Numbered from the stretch's first letter, positions 52,062-61,780 are shown. The stretch is 64,000 nt of DNA from CAXSBA01 sp965277105 (GCA_965277105.1 OZ255710.1:1550001-1614000), one strand, 5' to 3'. Notes: generated from the sequence alone by a model not told the origin. Made by a program: numbers and translations.

Positions 52062-52424
52062 ATGAAAGCATTAGCAAAAAAAAATATCCTTAAAAAATTA
52101 TTAGATTTTTTTTTAGCTGTTAGTGGGGTTATAATTTTTTCGGTTTTATTTTTAGTTAGTTGCCAAAAAGACGTTAACAGTTATGACGTTCGACTAAATA
52201 GCTTTATGGTTTTGCTAGATGAGGCTGACGAGGCTATGGTTAAAAATTTTGAAGCAGGGGAGCTAAGTGAAGTGAGCAAGTTCTTAGCTGAAGAAAGTGA
52301 AAAAAATGAAGAATTTCAAAAAGAACTACTTAAAATTAAAACCTTTGAAAGCATTGAATTTTTTAGTGATGAGCAAGTGGTGAGTTATTTTTATGATTTT
52401 TTTTATAAAAAAAAGCAGCTTTGA
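52062..52424 (+). CDS. Small unknown lipoprotein
   Basis: A 120-residue protein with a lipoprotein signal (basic N-region of 13 residues, hydrophobic core, LFLVSC with lipidated Cys34). The mature domain is acidic and helical (LDEADEAMVKNFEAGELSEV). A TTGGAA/TACAAT promoter pair with short spacing (15 nt) ends 13 nt before the ATG, so the leader is minimal. scpB follows 9 nt later. Function not assigned. Confidence 0.65.
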   Translation: MKALAKKNILKKLLDFFLAVSGVIIFSVLFLVSCQKDVNSYDVRLNSFMVLLDEADEAMVKNFEAGELSEVSKFLAEESEKNEEFQKELLKIKTFESIEFFSDEQVVSYFYDFFYKKKQL

Positions 52425-52433
52425 ATTTTTTTA

Positions 52434-52985
52434 ATGTCCGAACTTACTGATAAAAAAACCTTAAAAAAATTAAAAGAATTAGAAGCTATTTTTATTTTGG
52501 AGAATAGCAGTGTGGAAGAAAACAAGCTCCTAGATTTTCTCAAGATTAATTCTGTCGAAAAATTAACAGCCTTAATTGCTAAGAAAAATCAAATTTTTGC
52601 TGATAGTAATTCTGTCCTTTATATTGCTAAAAAACAAAATAGGTATGAACTTTTTATTAATAAAAAATTTAATAGCCCAGTGTTAGAGCGTTATCAAGCA
52701 AAAAAAAAAGAATTGTCTCAATCGCTATTAGAAACCTTAGCGATAGTCGCTTATAATCAACCCGTTACCAAAGTCGAGATTGACGCGATTAGAGGAATTA
52801 ATAGTACCCCTTATTTAAAATCATTAATCGAAGAAAAACTGATTTACATTGCGGGCAAAAAAAAGGCTCCCGGTAGACCTTCCCTTTTCAAAACAACCGA
52901 AAATTTTTTGCTTAAATTTGGCTTAGTTTCTTTAAAAGATTTGCCGCCTTTAGAGGACGTTAAAAATTACGCTTTTTTAAGCTGA
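52434..52985 (+). CDS. scpB: Segregation and condensation protein ScpB
   Basis: A 183-residue winged-helix protein with the ScpB core LSQSLLETLAIVAYNQPVTKVEID, then IRGINSTPYLKSLIEEKLIY and GRPSLFKTTENFLLKFGL. ScpB dimers join ScpA and SMC in the condensin-like complex that compacts and segregates chromosomes. scpA and smc are not in view. It begins 9 nt after the lipoprotein stop and is followed by queD after 68 nt. Confidence 0.93.
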   Translation: MSELTDKKTLKKLKELEAIFILENSSVEENKLLDFLKINSVEKLTALIAKKNQIFADSNSVLYIAKKQNRYELFINKKFNSPVLERYQAKKKELSQSLLETLAIVAYNQPVTKVEIDAIRGINSTPYLKSLIEEKLIYIAGKKKAPGRPSLFKTTENFLLKFGLVSLKDLPPLEDVKNYAFLS

Positions 52986-53053
52986 TTTTCTTTTAGACTT
53001 TTTAGATTAAAAATAGACTAAGAAAATAATCGTTGTGATGGTATGATATAACT

Positions 53054-53590
53054 ATGTCTTTTTCGCTTATCTTTAAAAGAAAATTAATCATGGGGCATCG
53101 CCTTTATGAGGGGCTTTCTAAAAAGTGCAAAATTCCTCATGGGCATAACGAGATAATAAAAGTAGAAATTAAGTCAGCAATTAATAAAACACTGAACCAG
53201 CAAGACAATATGATCCTCCCTTTTGAAAAAGTAAAAAAAAAATGGCACACTTTTATCGATGATCACTTGGATCACGCCTTCCAACTTTCGATAAAAGATC
53301 CTTTGTTAAATTATTTTAAGGGGAAAGAAAAAAGTTTATTAAACCAAATAGTCGTTTTGCCCGGCGACCCCACTACTGAAATTATGTGCGCTTGTTTAAT
53401 GGCTAAGCTGGATAAATTTTTATCAGAGGTGCAAGAAGTAAAACTCTACACTTATAAAATAACCATTGAAGAAACTCCCACCAACCAAGTAAGTTTAACT
53501 GGAGAAAAAGTTTATCTAGAGCATTTGCCGTTTGATCCTGAGCAAAAATGGTGGTGGGAACGGGCAGATTTTAGTATTAATAACTTTTAG
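53054..53590 (+). CDS. queD: 6-carboxy-tetrahydropterin synthase QueD-like
   Basis: A 178-residue PTPS/QueD-family protein. Zinc ligands are suggested by GHR near residue 13 and CKIPHGHNEIIKVEI (HGH). DDHLDHAFQLS and PTTEIMCACLMAKL supply the family's later motifs, with an E near KITIEETPTNQVSL. QueD converts dihydroneopterin triphosphate to carboxy-tetrahydropterin, the first dedicated step to preQ0 and queuosine. It links to tgt and yhhQ at 26 kb. A TATGATATAAC-like -10 sits almost on the ATG. Confidence 0.88.
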   Translation: MSFSLIFKRKLIMGHRLYEGLSKKCKIPHGHNEIIKVEIKSAINKTLNQQDNMILPFEKVKKKWHTFIDDHLDHAFQLSIKDPLLNYFKGKEKSLLNQIVVLPGDPTTEIMCACLMAKLDKFLSEVQEVKLYTYKITIEETPTNQVSLTGEKVYLEHLPFDPEQKWWWERADFSINNF

Positions 53591-53635
53591 TTTTCAGTAG
53601 TTCAATATTTTTCATCTCTTTTTTAAAAATAATGC

Positions 53636-53641
53636 TATAAT
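53636..53641 (+). promoter_or_regulatory. -10 element of the 1246-residue repeat lipoprotein gene
   Basis: A perfect TATAAT lies 62 nt before the ATG at 53703, with a weak -35 region. A canonical Shine-Dalgarno (CAGGAG) sits 5-6 nt before the ATG. Confidence 0.5.
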
Positions 53642-53702
53642 ACTCGATATTATACATTTATTATTAGAATAAAAAAAATATAAAAAAAACTCAGGAGAAT
53701 AA

Positions 53703-56700
53703 ATGATGCAGTTAATTAATCAAACCAATCAGCGAAGTAAAGGACTTATTCCAATAGCACTTACCCCTCTCTCTTTCCTATCACATAGATTCATCAGCTA
53801 CTTTTTCATAGTAGCTTTACTTTTTTTAGCGAGCTGTAATATCTCATCGGATTCAGTAGTGGCTCAACCTAAAGAAACTATAGAAACTGATTATTATACT
53901 CTAGAAGTGCTTACCCCTAATGTGGGATTTGGTTATTCTCAAACTAATTATGGAGTAATCGCCTCTAAAGCGGGGGTAACGGCTTATTATGAGATTCTTG
54001 ATGCTACTACTAAGAAAAAAATGAGTAATATAAGATTTGTTCGTGATTCTATCTCTGTCAGCCCTGGCCTTACGATCGGTCAGTACACTTTTATAGTAAG
54101 AGCTACTATAGTGAGAGCTAATGAGGTTGGCGAAGAGGGTATGGTGGATGATTCTCCCCCGCAAACGTTGAGGGTTGGAAAAGGAGCTATAAGCCAACTA
54201 ACAACAAATCTTACACTTAATGAACCAACGGATAAAAATGTTAAAAAAATAGTAGGCTACACTAATAATTTTGACTATGGTACTTTTAGTATAAAAGATA
54301 ATAGTGGTGCTCACGTTGCTAGTTATGAGATAATTCCTGTTACTAGTAATGACAATGGAGATTACAATGATATTCCTTCTAATGTGGTTATAACGATTAA
54401 TAACGAAGGAGTAATAACCGTGCCGGCCGGGTTGCCCCTTGGCAAATATGGCTTTCGAGTAAAAAGCACGGCTAATCTTAATCATCCAAATTATACAGGA
54501 GAAAAGATTAGCGATGTTTATAGTATAAATATTATTAAACCCAAACAATTAGGAGATGAACCTTTTACTATAGATGTGCGTAATCTTACTATAAAAGCTA
54601 ATTATCCTCGAACTGACTATGGGACAATCTCCCCTAAAGAGGGGATAACGGCTACTTATGAGATTCTAGATGCGGAAACTGGAAAGCCAATGGTAGGGAT
54701 AGGGTTTGATAATAATTATATCCCTATGGATAGTTATCAATATGGTGAGCTTTCTAGTGGTAAGTACAGGTTTATAATAAAAGCTACCGGGACTGGCTTT
54801 TATGAAGGAGAGGAGTATAGCTCTCCCCCGCAAACATTGACGGTTTTAGAAGCAGATATAAATGATATTAGACCTAGTGAGCCAACAGATAGAAATATTG
54901 GAAAAATAGTAAATTACGATGAATTTGAATATGGCACGTTTAGTATAAAGGCTCATGGTGCTCACGTTGCTAGTTACGAGATAATTCCTGTTACTAGTAG
55001 TGACAATGGAGACTACAATGATATTCCTTCTAATGTGGTAATAACGATTGATGACGAAGGGAAGATAACCGTGCCGGCTGGGTTGCCCCTTGGCAAATAT
55101 GGCTTTCAAGTAAAAGCTACTGCTAATAAGGTAGGATATGTAGGAGTACGTACTGAAGGTTTTTATCCTATAATTATTGCTTCTGGACTTAAAAAATTCG
55201 ATGATGAATCTTTTAAAATAGAGGTGTTTAACCACATTATCTCAGATCTTTTTCTTCCTCCAACTCTTTATGGGAGAATCTATCCTAAAGAAGGAATAAC
55301 GGCTACTTATGAGATTATGCATGCGGATAGTGGAACAATACTAGGAGGAATGGATGTTGTAGATAATGATATAATTATAGATAGGGATCGATTTGCCCAC
55401 AAAGGTCCAAAATTTAGCAGAGGTATTTACAGCTTGAGAATAAAAGCTATAGGCACGGGTCTTTATGAAGGTCAAGAGCATAGTATTTATCCTCCAGAAG
55501 GACTTGTGGTTACAATGTCACATTATAGTCATATCATTAGTGAGCCATCAAGCAGCAAAGTTGGTAAATTCGTAGGCTACTCTGAGTTTGAATATGGCAC
55601 TTTTAGCTTAAAGCATAATCCTGATCGTTTTAGTCTTTATCGTGTTCTTGCTGGTAAACATATGGGTCGTTATGAAATAATTCCTGTTACTAGTAGCGAC
55701 AATGGAGATTACAATGATATTCCTTCTAATGTGGTTATAACGATTAATAACGAAGGAGTAATAACCGTGCCGGCTGGGTTGCCCCTTGGCAAATATGGCT
55801 TTCGAGTAAAAGCTATTCCTGACCGAATAGTTTTTCTAGGAGAATCTATTACTAGTGACATTTATACTATAGATATTGTTTCTGCATATAAATCATTAGA
55901 TGATGAACCTACTCCTTTTACTATAGATGTGCGCAATTCTACTATAAAAGCTAATTATCCTCGAACTGAATATGGGATAATCTCCCCTAAAGAAGAAGGG
56001 ATAACGGCTACTTATGAGATTCTGGATGCGGAAACTGAAAAGCCAATGGTAGGGATAGGGTTTGATAATAATGATATCTTCATAGATAGAGATCAATATG
56101 GAGCCTTGCCCGTTGGCGAGTACAGATTTATAATAAAGGCTACTGGGACTGGTATTTATGAAGGTGAGTATAGTTTTCCCCCGCAGACATTGACGGTTTT
56201 AGAAGTAGATTACTCTTTTACTATAGATGTGCGTAATCCGACTATAGAAGCTAATTATTCTCGAACTGACTATGGGACAATCTCCCCTGAAGAGGGGATA
56301 ACGGCTACTTATGAGATTCTGGATGCGGAAACTGGAAAGCCAATGGTAGGGATAGGGTTTGATAATAATGATATCTTCATAGATAGAGATAAATATGGAG
56401 TCCTTAATCCTGGTGAGTACAGGTTTATAATAAAAGCTACCGGGGCTGCCCCTTATGAAGATGAGTATAGTTCTCCCCCACAGACATTGACGGTTTTAGA
56501 AGCAGATATAAATGATATTACACCTAGTGAGCCAACAGATAGAAATATTGAAAAAGCATTAAATTACGGTGAGTTTGAAAGCGTGTTTAGTATAAAGGCT
56601 CATGGTGTTCATGTTGCTAGTTATGAGATAATTCCCGTTATTAGTAGTCAAGATGCAAGCTATGATAATATTCCTTCTGAGATAGTTATAACGATTGATG

Positions 56701-57443
56701 ACGAAGGGAAGATAACTGTGCCGGCGGGATTGCCCCTTGGCAAATATGGCTTTCAAGTAAAAGCTATTGCTAATAAGGTAGGATATATAGGAGTACGTAC
56801 TGAAGGTTTTTATACTATAACTATTGTCGCTCCCAAACAATTAGGAGATGAACCTTTTACTATAGATGTGCGTAATCCTACTATAAAAGTTAGTTATCCT
56901 CGAACTGACTATGGGATAATCTCCCCTAAAGAGGGGATAACGGCTACTTATGAGATTCTGGATGCGGAAACTGGAAAGCCAATGGTAGGGATAGGGTTTG
57001 ATAATAATTACATCCCCATAGATAGAGATCAGTATGGAGCTTTGTCCCTTGGTGAGTACAGGTTTATAATAAAAGCTACCGGGACTGGCCCTTATGAAGG
57101 TAGTGAGTATAGTTCTCCCCCGCAGACATTGACGGTTTTAGAAGTAGATTACTCTTTTACTATAGATGTGCGCAATTCTACTATAAAAGCTAATTATCCT
57201 CGAACTGACTATGGGATAATCTCCCCTGAAAAGGGGATAACGGCTACTTATGAGATTCTGGATGCGGAAACTGGAAAGCCAATGGTAGGGATAGGGTTTG
57301 ATAATAATTACATCCCCATAGACAGGGATCAGTATGGAGTCCTTACTCCTGGTGTGTACAGGTTTATAATAAAAGCTACCGGGGCTGCCCCTTATGAAGG
57401 TGAGTATAGTTCTCCTCCGCAAACGTTGACGGTTACTCCCTAA
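53703..57443 (+). CDS. Giant repeat lipoprotein (11 modules of two alternating types)
   Basis: A 1246-residue protein with a lipoprotein signal (long polar N-region; LLFLASC, lipidated Cys45). The rest is 11 tandem modules of about 95-110 residues. Type A (FTIDVRN..., YGTISPKEGITATYEILDA, ETGKPMVGIGFDNN, EYRFIIKATGTG, SSPPQTLTVLE) and type B (EYGTFSIKAHGAHVASYEII, NDIPSNVVITI, ITVPAGLPLGKYGFQVKA) run A-B-A-B-A-B-A-A-B-A-A. Each module ends with a G.Y.F.V.A.G-like edge strand, as in Ig-like or cadherin-like folds. Probably surface-exposed and fibrous. Type A copies 4-7 are near-identical in DNA. A hairpin terminator follows. Family not recognised beyond this pattern. Confidence 0.85.
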   Translation: MMQLINQTNQRSKGLIPIALTPLSFLSHRFISYFFIVALLFLASCNISSDSVVAQPKETIETDYYTLEVLTPNVGFGYSQTNYGVIASKAGVTAYYEILDATTKKKMSNIRFVRDSISVSPGLTIGQYTFIVRATIVRANEVGEEGMVDDSPPQTLRVGKGAISQLTTNLTLNEPTDKNVKKIVGYTNNFDYGTFSIKDNSGAHVASYEIIPVTSNDNGDYNDIPSNVVITINNEGVITVPAGLPLGKYGFRVKSTANLNHPNYTGEKISDVYSINIIKPKQLGDEPFTIDVRNLTIKANYPRTDYGTISPKEGITATYEILDAETGKPMVGIGFDNNYIPMDSYQYGELSSGKYRFIIKATGTGFYEGEEYSSPPQTLTVLEADINDIRPSEPTDRNIGKIVNYDEFEYGTFSIKAHGAHVASYEIIPVTSSDNGDYNDIPSNVVITIDDEGKITVPAGLPLGKYGFQVKATANKVGYVGVRTEGFYPIIIASGLKKFDDESFKIEVFNHIISDLFLPPTLYGRIYPKEGITATYEIMHADSGTILGGMDVVDNDIIIDRDRFAHKGPKFSRGIYSLRIKAIGTGLYEGQEHSIYPPEGLVVTMSHYSHIISEPSSSKVGKFVGYSEFEYGTFSLKHNPDRFSLYRVLAGKHMGRYEIIPVTSSDNGDYNDIPSNVVITINNEGVITVPAGLPLGKYGFRVKAIPDRIVFLGESITSDIYTIDIVSAYKSLDDEPTPFTIDVRNSTIKANYPRTEYGIISPKEEGITATYEILDAETEKPMVGIGFDNNDIFIDRDQYGALPVGEYRFIIKATGTGIYEGEYSFPPQTLTVLEVDYSFTIDVRNPTIEANYSRTDYGTISPEEGITATYEILDAETGKPMVGIGFDNNDIFIDRDKYGVLNPGEYRFIIKATGAAPYEDEYSSPPQTLTVLEADINDITPSEPTDRNIEKALNYGEFESVFSIKAHGVHVASYEIIPVISSQDASYDNIPSEIVITIDDEGKITVPAGLPLGKYGFQVKAIANKVGYIGVRTEGFYTITIVAPKQLGDEPFTIDVRNPTIKVSYPRTDYGIISPKEGITATYEILDAETGKPMVGIGFDNNYIPIDRDQYGALSLGEYRFIIKATGTGPYEGSEYSSPPQTLTVLEVDYSFTIDVRNSTIKANYPRTDYGIISPEKGITATYEILDAETGKPMVGIGFDNNYIPIDRDQYGVLTPGVYRFIIKATGAAPYEGEYSSPPQTLTVTP
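53880..57437 (+). repeat. Tandem module array (about 300-bp units)
   Basis: Eleven in-frame repeats. Long near-identical DNA stretches recur at roughly 300-bp (A-A) or about 630-bp (A-B-A) spacing, for example around 56931-57020 and 57231-57320. These supply substrates for slipped-strand or homologous module gain and loss. Confidence 0.8.
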
Positions 57444-57466
57444 TAAAATTAGTATTTTAATGAGCG

Positions 57467-57507
57467 CCCCCTGGTTATGTTGCTTTCTAACCAAGGGGGA
57501 CTTTTTT
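57467..57507 (+). terminator. Rho-independent terminator after the 1246-residue lipoprotein gene
   Basis: CCCCCTGGTTA pairs with TAACCAAGGGGG (one bulged A), loop of about 11 nt, followed by six T (57502-57507). It lies 24 nt after the stop codon. Confidence 0.85.
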
Positions 57508-57852
57508 CAGTTTAGTAGTTTCTCTATTTTCGTTTTTCTCAGTCTCTAGGTTTTCAAGTCTTACTTTATTGCTAACTTGCATGTCAATCTTTCAAGTAAT
57601 AAGGGAAAATTTAATTTAAAAATAATAAAAAATAATTTTGATATAGATATAGTAATAGCCCCTGGCCTGACAACTAGCACTTACTCCTTTATAGTGAAAG
57701 CTAGTGGAACTGGTGCTTATGAGAGAATGGAGAATTCAGTTGATCAGACACTAACGATTATTGCTTCTACTAGGACATCAATTAACGACTTTACCTTTAA
57801 TGAACGAACCAGTGGCACGACTAATCTTGACGGAAGGGGTATTAGGATTTAG
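57508..57852 (+). pseudogene. Decayed repeat-lipoprotein remnant
   Basis: In one frame, 57512-57580 encodes a hydrophobic stretch ending in LLLTC, a lipobox-like relic. In another frame, from the TTG at 57577 to the stop at 57852, 91 codons encode the end of a type-A module (IVIAPGLTTSTYSFIVKAS, ENSVDQTLTII) and the start of a type-B linker (INDFTFNERTSG). Signal and module are out of frame and most of the gene is missing. It matches the first module and linker of the 1246-residue gene most closely and keeps its own downstream terminator. Confidence 0.75.
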
Positions 57853-57875
57853 TTCTTCAATTTATTTTAGATTTT

Positions 57876-57920
57876 AAGGGGGCTTTTAGTTGTGAACGCT
57901 AAGAGCCACCTTGCTTTTTT
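57876..57920 (+). terminator. Rho-independent terminator after the lipoprotein remnant
   Basis: A 13-bp stem (AAGGGGGCTTTTA with TAAGAGCCACCTT, one mismatch and one G-T pair) with an 11-nt loop, followed by GC and six T (57915-57920). Its presence supports the remnant once having been a separate transcribed gene. The remaining 57921-58019 is AT-rich, with no feature seen. Confidence 0.8.
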
Positions 57921-58019
57921 CGGTAGTTTTCAAATTTTATATTTTATTATCTAAAAATCAATAATTATTATTAATAATTAGCCGAATAGAGCTAATAAAA
58001 TATTTTTTTTAAAAAATAC

Positions 58020-58049
58020 TTGACTTTTAAAAGTGATTAATAATATAAT
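58020..58049 (+). promoter_or_regulatory. Promoter of the 1238-residue repeat lipoprotein gene
   Basis: TTGACT (58020-58025) and TATAAT (58044-58049) with 18-nt spacing, one of the best sigma-70 matches in the window. The ATG at 58064 is only 14 nt beyond the -10 box, leaving a leader of about 5-8 nt and no room for a normal Shine-Dalgarno. Confidence 0.75.
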
Positions 58050-58063
58050 GAATCTTACCGAAG

Positions 58064-61000
58064 ATGGTGACTACTAAAAATAAAAAGCAGGCGAATAATT
58101 TTTATAATTTCTATTTACTATTTCGTAGAGGTATTTTTTATTGCTTCTTTTTATCATTCTATTTTTTAATTAGTTGTAATGATGAGCCGGGCATAGTTGA
58201 GCCGACTAGAGATAATTTGAGCAGAAATGAATTATCCGATGAAGACTTTAGGGTGTCTACAAATAAAGTAAGTGCTAAACTAGATTATAGTGAAGATTTT
58301 AAGTACGGGAAGATAGAAATTGAAGAAGGGGTAACGGCTGATTTTTATATTATTAATAGTACGGTTTCTCCGGGCAAATTAAAAATAGAAGAAAATGGGG
58401 ACATTATGGTACGAGCTGGTTTAGAGGTTGCTACCTATACTTTTGAGATAGCAGCTATCGGCGTTGAGGGTTATCAAAAAAGAATTACCCAAAAATTTGA
58501 ATTAAAGATTACTAAAAATATAAATGAAAGTGATTTTACTATTAATGAAAACAAAACTAAAGAAGAGATAGGGTATGATAAATTTGCCTATGGGAAAGTA
58601 GAATTTAACGACATAGAAGCCAGTTTGAAGATTGCTAATAGCACCGCCCCGACTGGGAAGATAACTGTAGATGAAGTGGGAAATATCATGGTGGATAGTG
58701 GGCTAGCGATTAAGGATTATACTTTTCAAGTGGAAGTTACCGGCAAAGAGAATTACATTGGAGGGCCTTTTTTGTTGGAAGAGTTGGAGTTGGTTATTGC
58801 CCCTAAACCAATAACCAAGAGTGATTTTAGTATAACAAAAACAAAGATAGATGAAGAAGTAGGTTACGAGCAGATAAACTATGGCAAGATAGAGTTGCTT
58901 GACGGAGTAGAGGCCAGTTTTAAGATTACTAATAGCACTGCGCCGGATGGGAAGATAACTGTAGATGAGAAAGGGAATATTAGGGTGGATAGCAGGCTAG
59001 AAGTGGGAGCCTATAAGTTTAAGGTAGAAATTAGTGGTAAAGGGGATTACACTGAAAGTATTGAAACCGATGAACTGTTGTTAATTATTGGCGCTAGAGC
59101 AATAACTAAAGAAGATTTTGAGGTGAAACTAGAGGAAGGAAATACAGTTGAAGTGTATTACGATAGTTTTAACTATGGGAAAGCAGAGCTTAAAGGGGAA
59201 GCAAAGGGTGTTTTCAATATTGTGAGTGATGATACTTTAAATAATAAAATTACGATAAATCCAGTAAGTGGAAAAATAACAGTACTTCCCGGACTAGAAA
59301 GAGGATATTATAGTTTTGAAGTAGAAGTTAATGGAATTGAAGAGTATAAAGGTAGTGCTAAAAGTAGCGTATTAAATTTATATATTTCATCTAAGAAGAT
59401 AAAAAAGAGTGACGTTACTATTAGTAAAAAAAAAACTCAAGAAGTAGAAGGATATAATAAATTTACTTATGGGAAAGTAGAGCTTAAAGGAGAAGGAGCT
59501 AGTTTTGCCATTGTCGATAGCACCGCGCCGGCTGGGAAGATAGCTGTAGATGAAGTGGGGGATATCACGGTGAAGAGCGGGTTACTTTCGGGGGTTTATA
59601 AATTTAAGATAGAAGTTACTGGCAAGGAAAACTATTTCGGGAAAATTAAGACTAGTGAATTATTTGAATTAAATATTGCTAGAGCAATAGAAACTAGTGA
59701 TTTTATTATTAAAAAAATCAAAACTCGAGAAGTGGTAGGATATGATAAATTTACTTATGGGAAAGTAGAACTTAACGACATAGAAGCCAACTTTAAGATT
59801 ACTAGTAGTACTGCGCCGACTGGGAAGATAACTGTAGATGAAGCGGGGAATATCATGGTGGATAGTGGGGTGCCTTTTGGGAATTATGAATTTAGAGTAG
59901 AAGTTACTGGCAAGGAAAACTATATCGGGAAAATTACGACTAGTGAATTATTTGAGTTAAATATCACTAGAGCAATAGAAACTAGTGATTTTACTATTAA
60001 AAAAATCAAAACTCGAGAAGTGGTAGGATATGATAAATTTACTTATGGGGAAGTAGAACTTAACGAGATAGAAGCTAGTTTTAAGATTACTAATAGCACC
60101 GCACCGGCTGGGAAGATAACTGTAGATGAAGCGGGAAATATCACGGTGGATAGTGGGGTGCCTTTGGGGAATTATGAATTTCAAGTGAAAGTTACTGGAG
60201 AAGGAGCTTATCAAAGAAGTGCCTTATCAAAAGAGTTAGAACTGGTTGTTGAGCCTATCTCGATAACTAAAAATGATTTTAGTGTAACAGAAACAATTAT
60301 GGTTAAAAAAAAAGGCTATGATGATACAAGTTATGGGGAAGTTAATCTCAATCCTGGAGTAGAAGCTAGTTTTGAAATTATTAATAGCACCGCGCCGAAT
60401 GGGAAGATAAATGTAGATGAAGCAGGGAATATCACGGTAGAACAAGGATTAGGAATTAATAATGATGGATATAAATTTGATATAGCGGTTACCGGTAAAG
60501 GGAATTATGCCGAGAGAGTTGTTGTCCAAGGACTAGTTCTTATTGTTCGAGAATCTGCAGAAGGTTTGCTTAATGTTTTTAATGTTGATGATAGAGATCC
60601 GGTTAGTGGCGCTTACACCGAGTTGCGTTTGCCTGAACACATTGCTGCTGCCGAAGTAGGTGGTAATACTTATGTTTTTGTCACTAGTCGTTTAGATTCT
60701 GTTGTGAATGTTTTTAGACTAGCTAATGATGGGTCATTAGATTTTGTTAGTAAAGAACATCATAACGTTAATACTTATATGGAAAGGCCTAGAGACGTTA
60801 CCACAACTAAAATAAATGGCATTACCTACCTCTTAGTTACTGGGAGATCAAATGGGATGCTAGAAGGAGGGGGTGGAATAAATGCATTTAGGGTAAATGA
60901 TGATGGCACGTTAGATTTTACTTCTAGTCTTGGAATGAATGATAAATTTACTTTAAGGTCAGTTTGGGGAATTACTACGATAGAAATAAATAATGATACT

Positions 61001-61780
61001 TATGTTCTAGTTACTACGCAAATATTTCAAAGTCTAGAAGCGCTAGAAATATTGGGACGAGCAGCCGAACGTGGAACAAATAGCTTAACTTTAGCGAAAT
61101 TAGACCATAATGGTAAGTTAACGTTTGTTGATGCGATTTATCGAGATCCAATTACAAAAAAAGATATGAAGAAACCTATAAAAGTTGCTGCTTTAGAAAT
61201 AAATAATACTGCCTATTTTTTTACTACTATACCAGAAGATAATGAGATAAAGGTGTTTAAATTTAGTAATAACAAGTTAGCTTTTGTATCTAATTTTATA
61301 GATAATAATCGTTCTGCTGTAAGGGGTGCTACTGGGATTACTGCTGTACAAATAAGTGGTGGACATTATCTTTTTGTTACTGGAGAAGACGAAGATGGAG
61401 TAAGTGTGTTTAGCATAAGTAGTAATGGTCGCTTATCGCATATTGAGGCAAAAAGAGATGAACTGATTAATGGGCGTTATACAGCAATGAAGAAACCCAA
61501 TAACGTTGTTACTGCTAAAGTAGGGAGAGATTATTATCTTTTTATTTCATCAGACGATAGTAATGGAGTAAGTATGTTCCGCTTGATGAACCTTCAAGGC
61601 TCAACAGGAAACAGAATAATACATGTTTCCAGCGTTCAAGATTCGGATAATTTCGAAAAATTTAACTTGACTTCTGCTCAGGGGGTTGTTACTGCTAAGA
61701 TTAAAGGGATTACTTATTTATTTGTTCTTGGACGTTTAGAGGGCGGGGTCAGCGTATTCCAAGTAAATGGTCGAGATTAG
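58064..61780 (+). CDS. Repeat lipoprotein with eight Ig-like modules and C-terminal beta-propeller
   Basis: A 1238-residue lipoprotein (FYFLISC, lipidated Cys38). Residues about 60-830 are eight modules of about 95 residues with the core SDF.I...K...GYDKFTYGKVEL, ASFKITNSTAPTGKITVDE, GNI.VDSGL and Y.F.VEVTGKENY. Modules 6 and 7 are nearly identical in DNA (about 59690-59960 and 59970-60190). Residues about 835-1238 hold repeated blades with the pattern TYVFVTSRLDSVVNVFRLA.DG (also YLFVTGEDEDGVSVFSIS, YLFVLGRLEGGVSVFQV), consistent with a seven-bladed propeller of the lactonase/YVTN type. Likely a surface stalk presenting a binding or enzymatic head. Confidence 0.85.
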   Translation: MVTTKNKKQANNFYNFYLLFRRGIFYCFFLSFYFLISCNDEPGIVEPTRDNLSRNELSDEDFRVSTNKVSAKLDYSEDFKYGKIEIEEGVTADFYIINSTVSPGKLKIEENGDIMVRAGLEVATYTFEIAAIGVEGYQKRITQKFELKITKNINESDFTINENKTKEEIGYDKFAYGKVEFNDIEASLKIANSTAPTGKITVDEVGNIMVDSGLAIKDYTFQVEVTGKENYIGGPFLLEELELVIAPKPITKSDFSITKTKIDEEVGYEQINYGKIELLDGVEASFKITNSTAPDGKITVDEKGNIRVDSRLEVGAYKFKVEISGKGDYTESIETDELLLIIGARAITKEDFEVKLEEGNTVEVYYDSFNYGKAELKGEAKGVFNIVSDDTLNNKITINPVSGKITVLPGLERGYYSFEVEVNGIEEYKGSAKSSVLNLYISSKKIKKSDVTISKKKTQEVEGYNKFTYGKVELKGEGASFAIVDSTAPAGKIAVDEVGDITVKSGLLSGVYKFKIEVTGKENYFGKIKTSELFELNIARAIETSDFIIKKIKTREVVGYDKFTYGKVELNDIEANFKITSSTAPTGKITVDEAGNIMVDSGVPFGNYEFRVEVTGKENYIGKITTSELFELNITRAIETSDFTIKKIKTREVVGYDKFTYGEVELNEIEASFKITNSTAPAGKITVDEAGNITVDSGVPLGNYEFQVKVTGEGAYQRSALSKELELVVEPISITKNDFSVTETIMVKKKGYDDTSYGEVNLNPGVEASFEIINSTAPNGKINVDEAGNITVEQGLGINNDGYKFDIAVTGKGNYAERVVVQGLVLIVRESAEGLLNVFNVDDRDPVSGAYTELRLPEHIAAAEVGGNTYVFVTSRLDSVVNVFRLANDGSLDFVSKEHHNVNTYMERPRDVTTTKINGITYLLVTGRSNGMLEGGGGINAFRVNDDGTLDFTSSLGMNDKFTLRSVWGITTIEINNDTYVLVTTQIFQSLEALEILGRAAERGTNSLTLAKLDHNGKLTFVDAIYRDPITKKDMKKPIKVAALEINNTAYFFTTIPEDNEIKVFKFSNNKLAFVSNFIDNNRSAVRGATGITAVQISGGHYLFVTGEDEDGVSVFSISSNGRLSHIEAKRDELINGRYTAMKKPNNVVTAKVGRDYYLFISSDDSNGVSMFRLMNLQGSTGNRIIHVSSVQDSDNFEKFNLTSAQGVVTAKIKGITYLFVLGRLEGGVSVFQVNGRD

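Noticed and set aside
52986..53053. preQ1 riboswitch before queD.
   Set aside because: The gap is short and AT-rich; I could not find a convincing preQ1-I stem-loop with its A-rich tail.
53901..57494. Chain of minus-strand ORFs (about 60-130 codons) opposite the 1246-residue lipoprotein gene.
   Set aside because: They recur with the module period and mirror the repeat DNA. They have no ribosome-binding sites and their composition is that of antisense frames.
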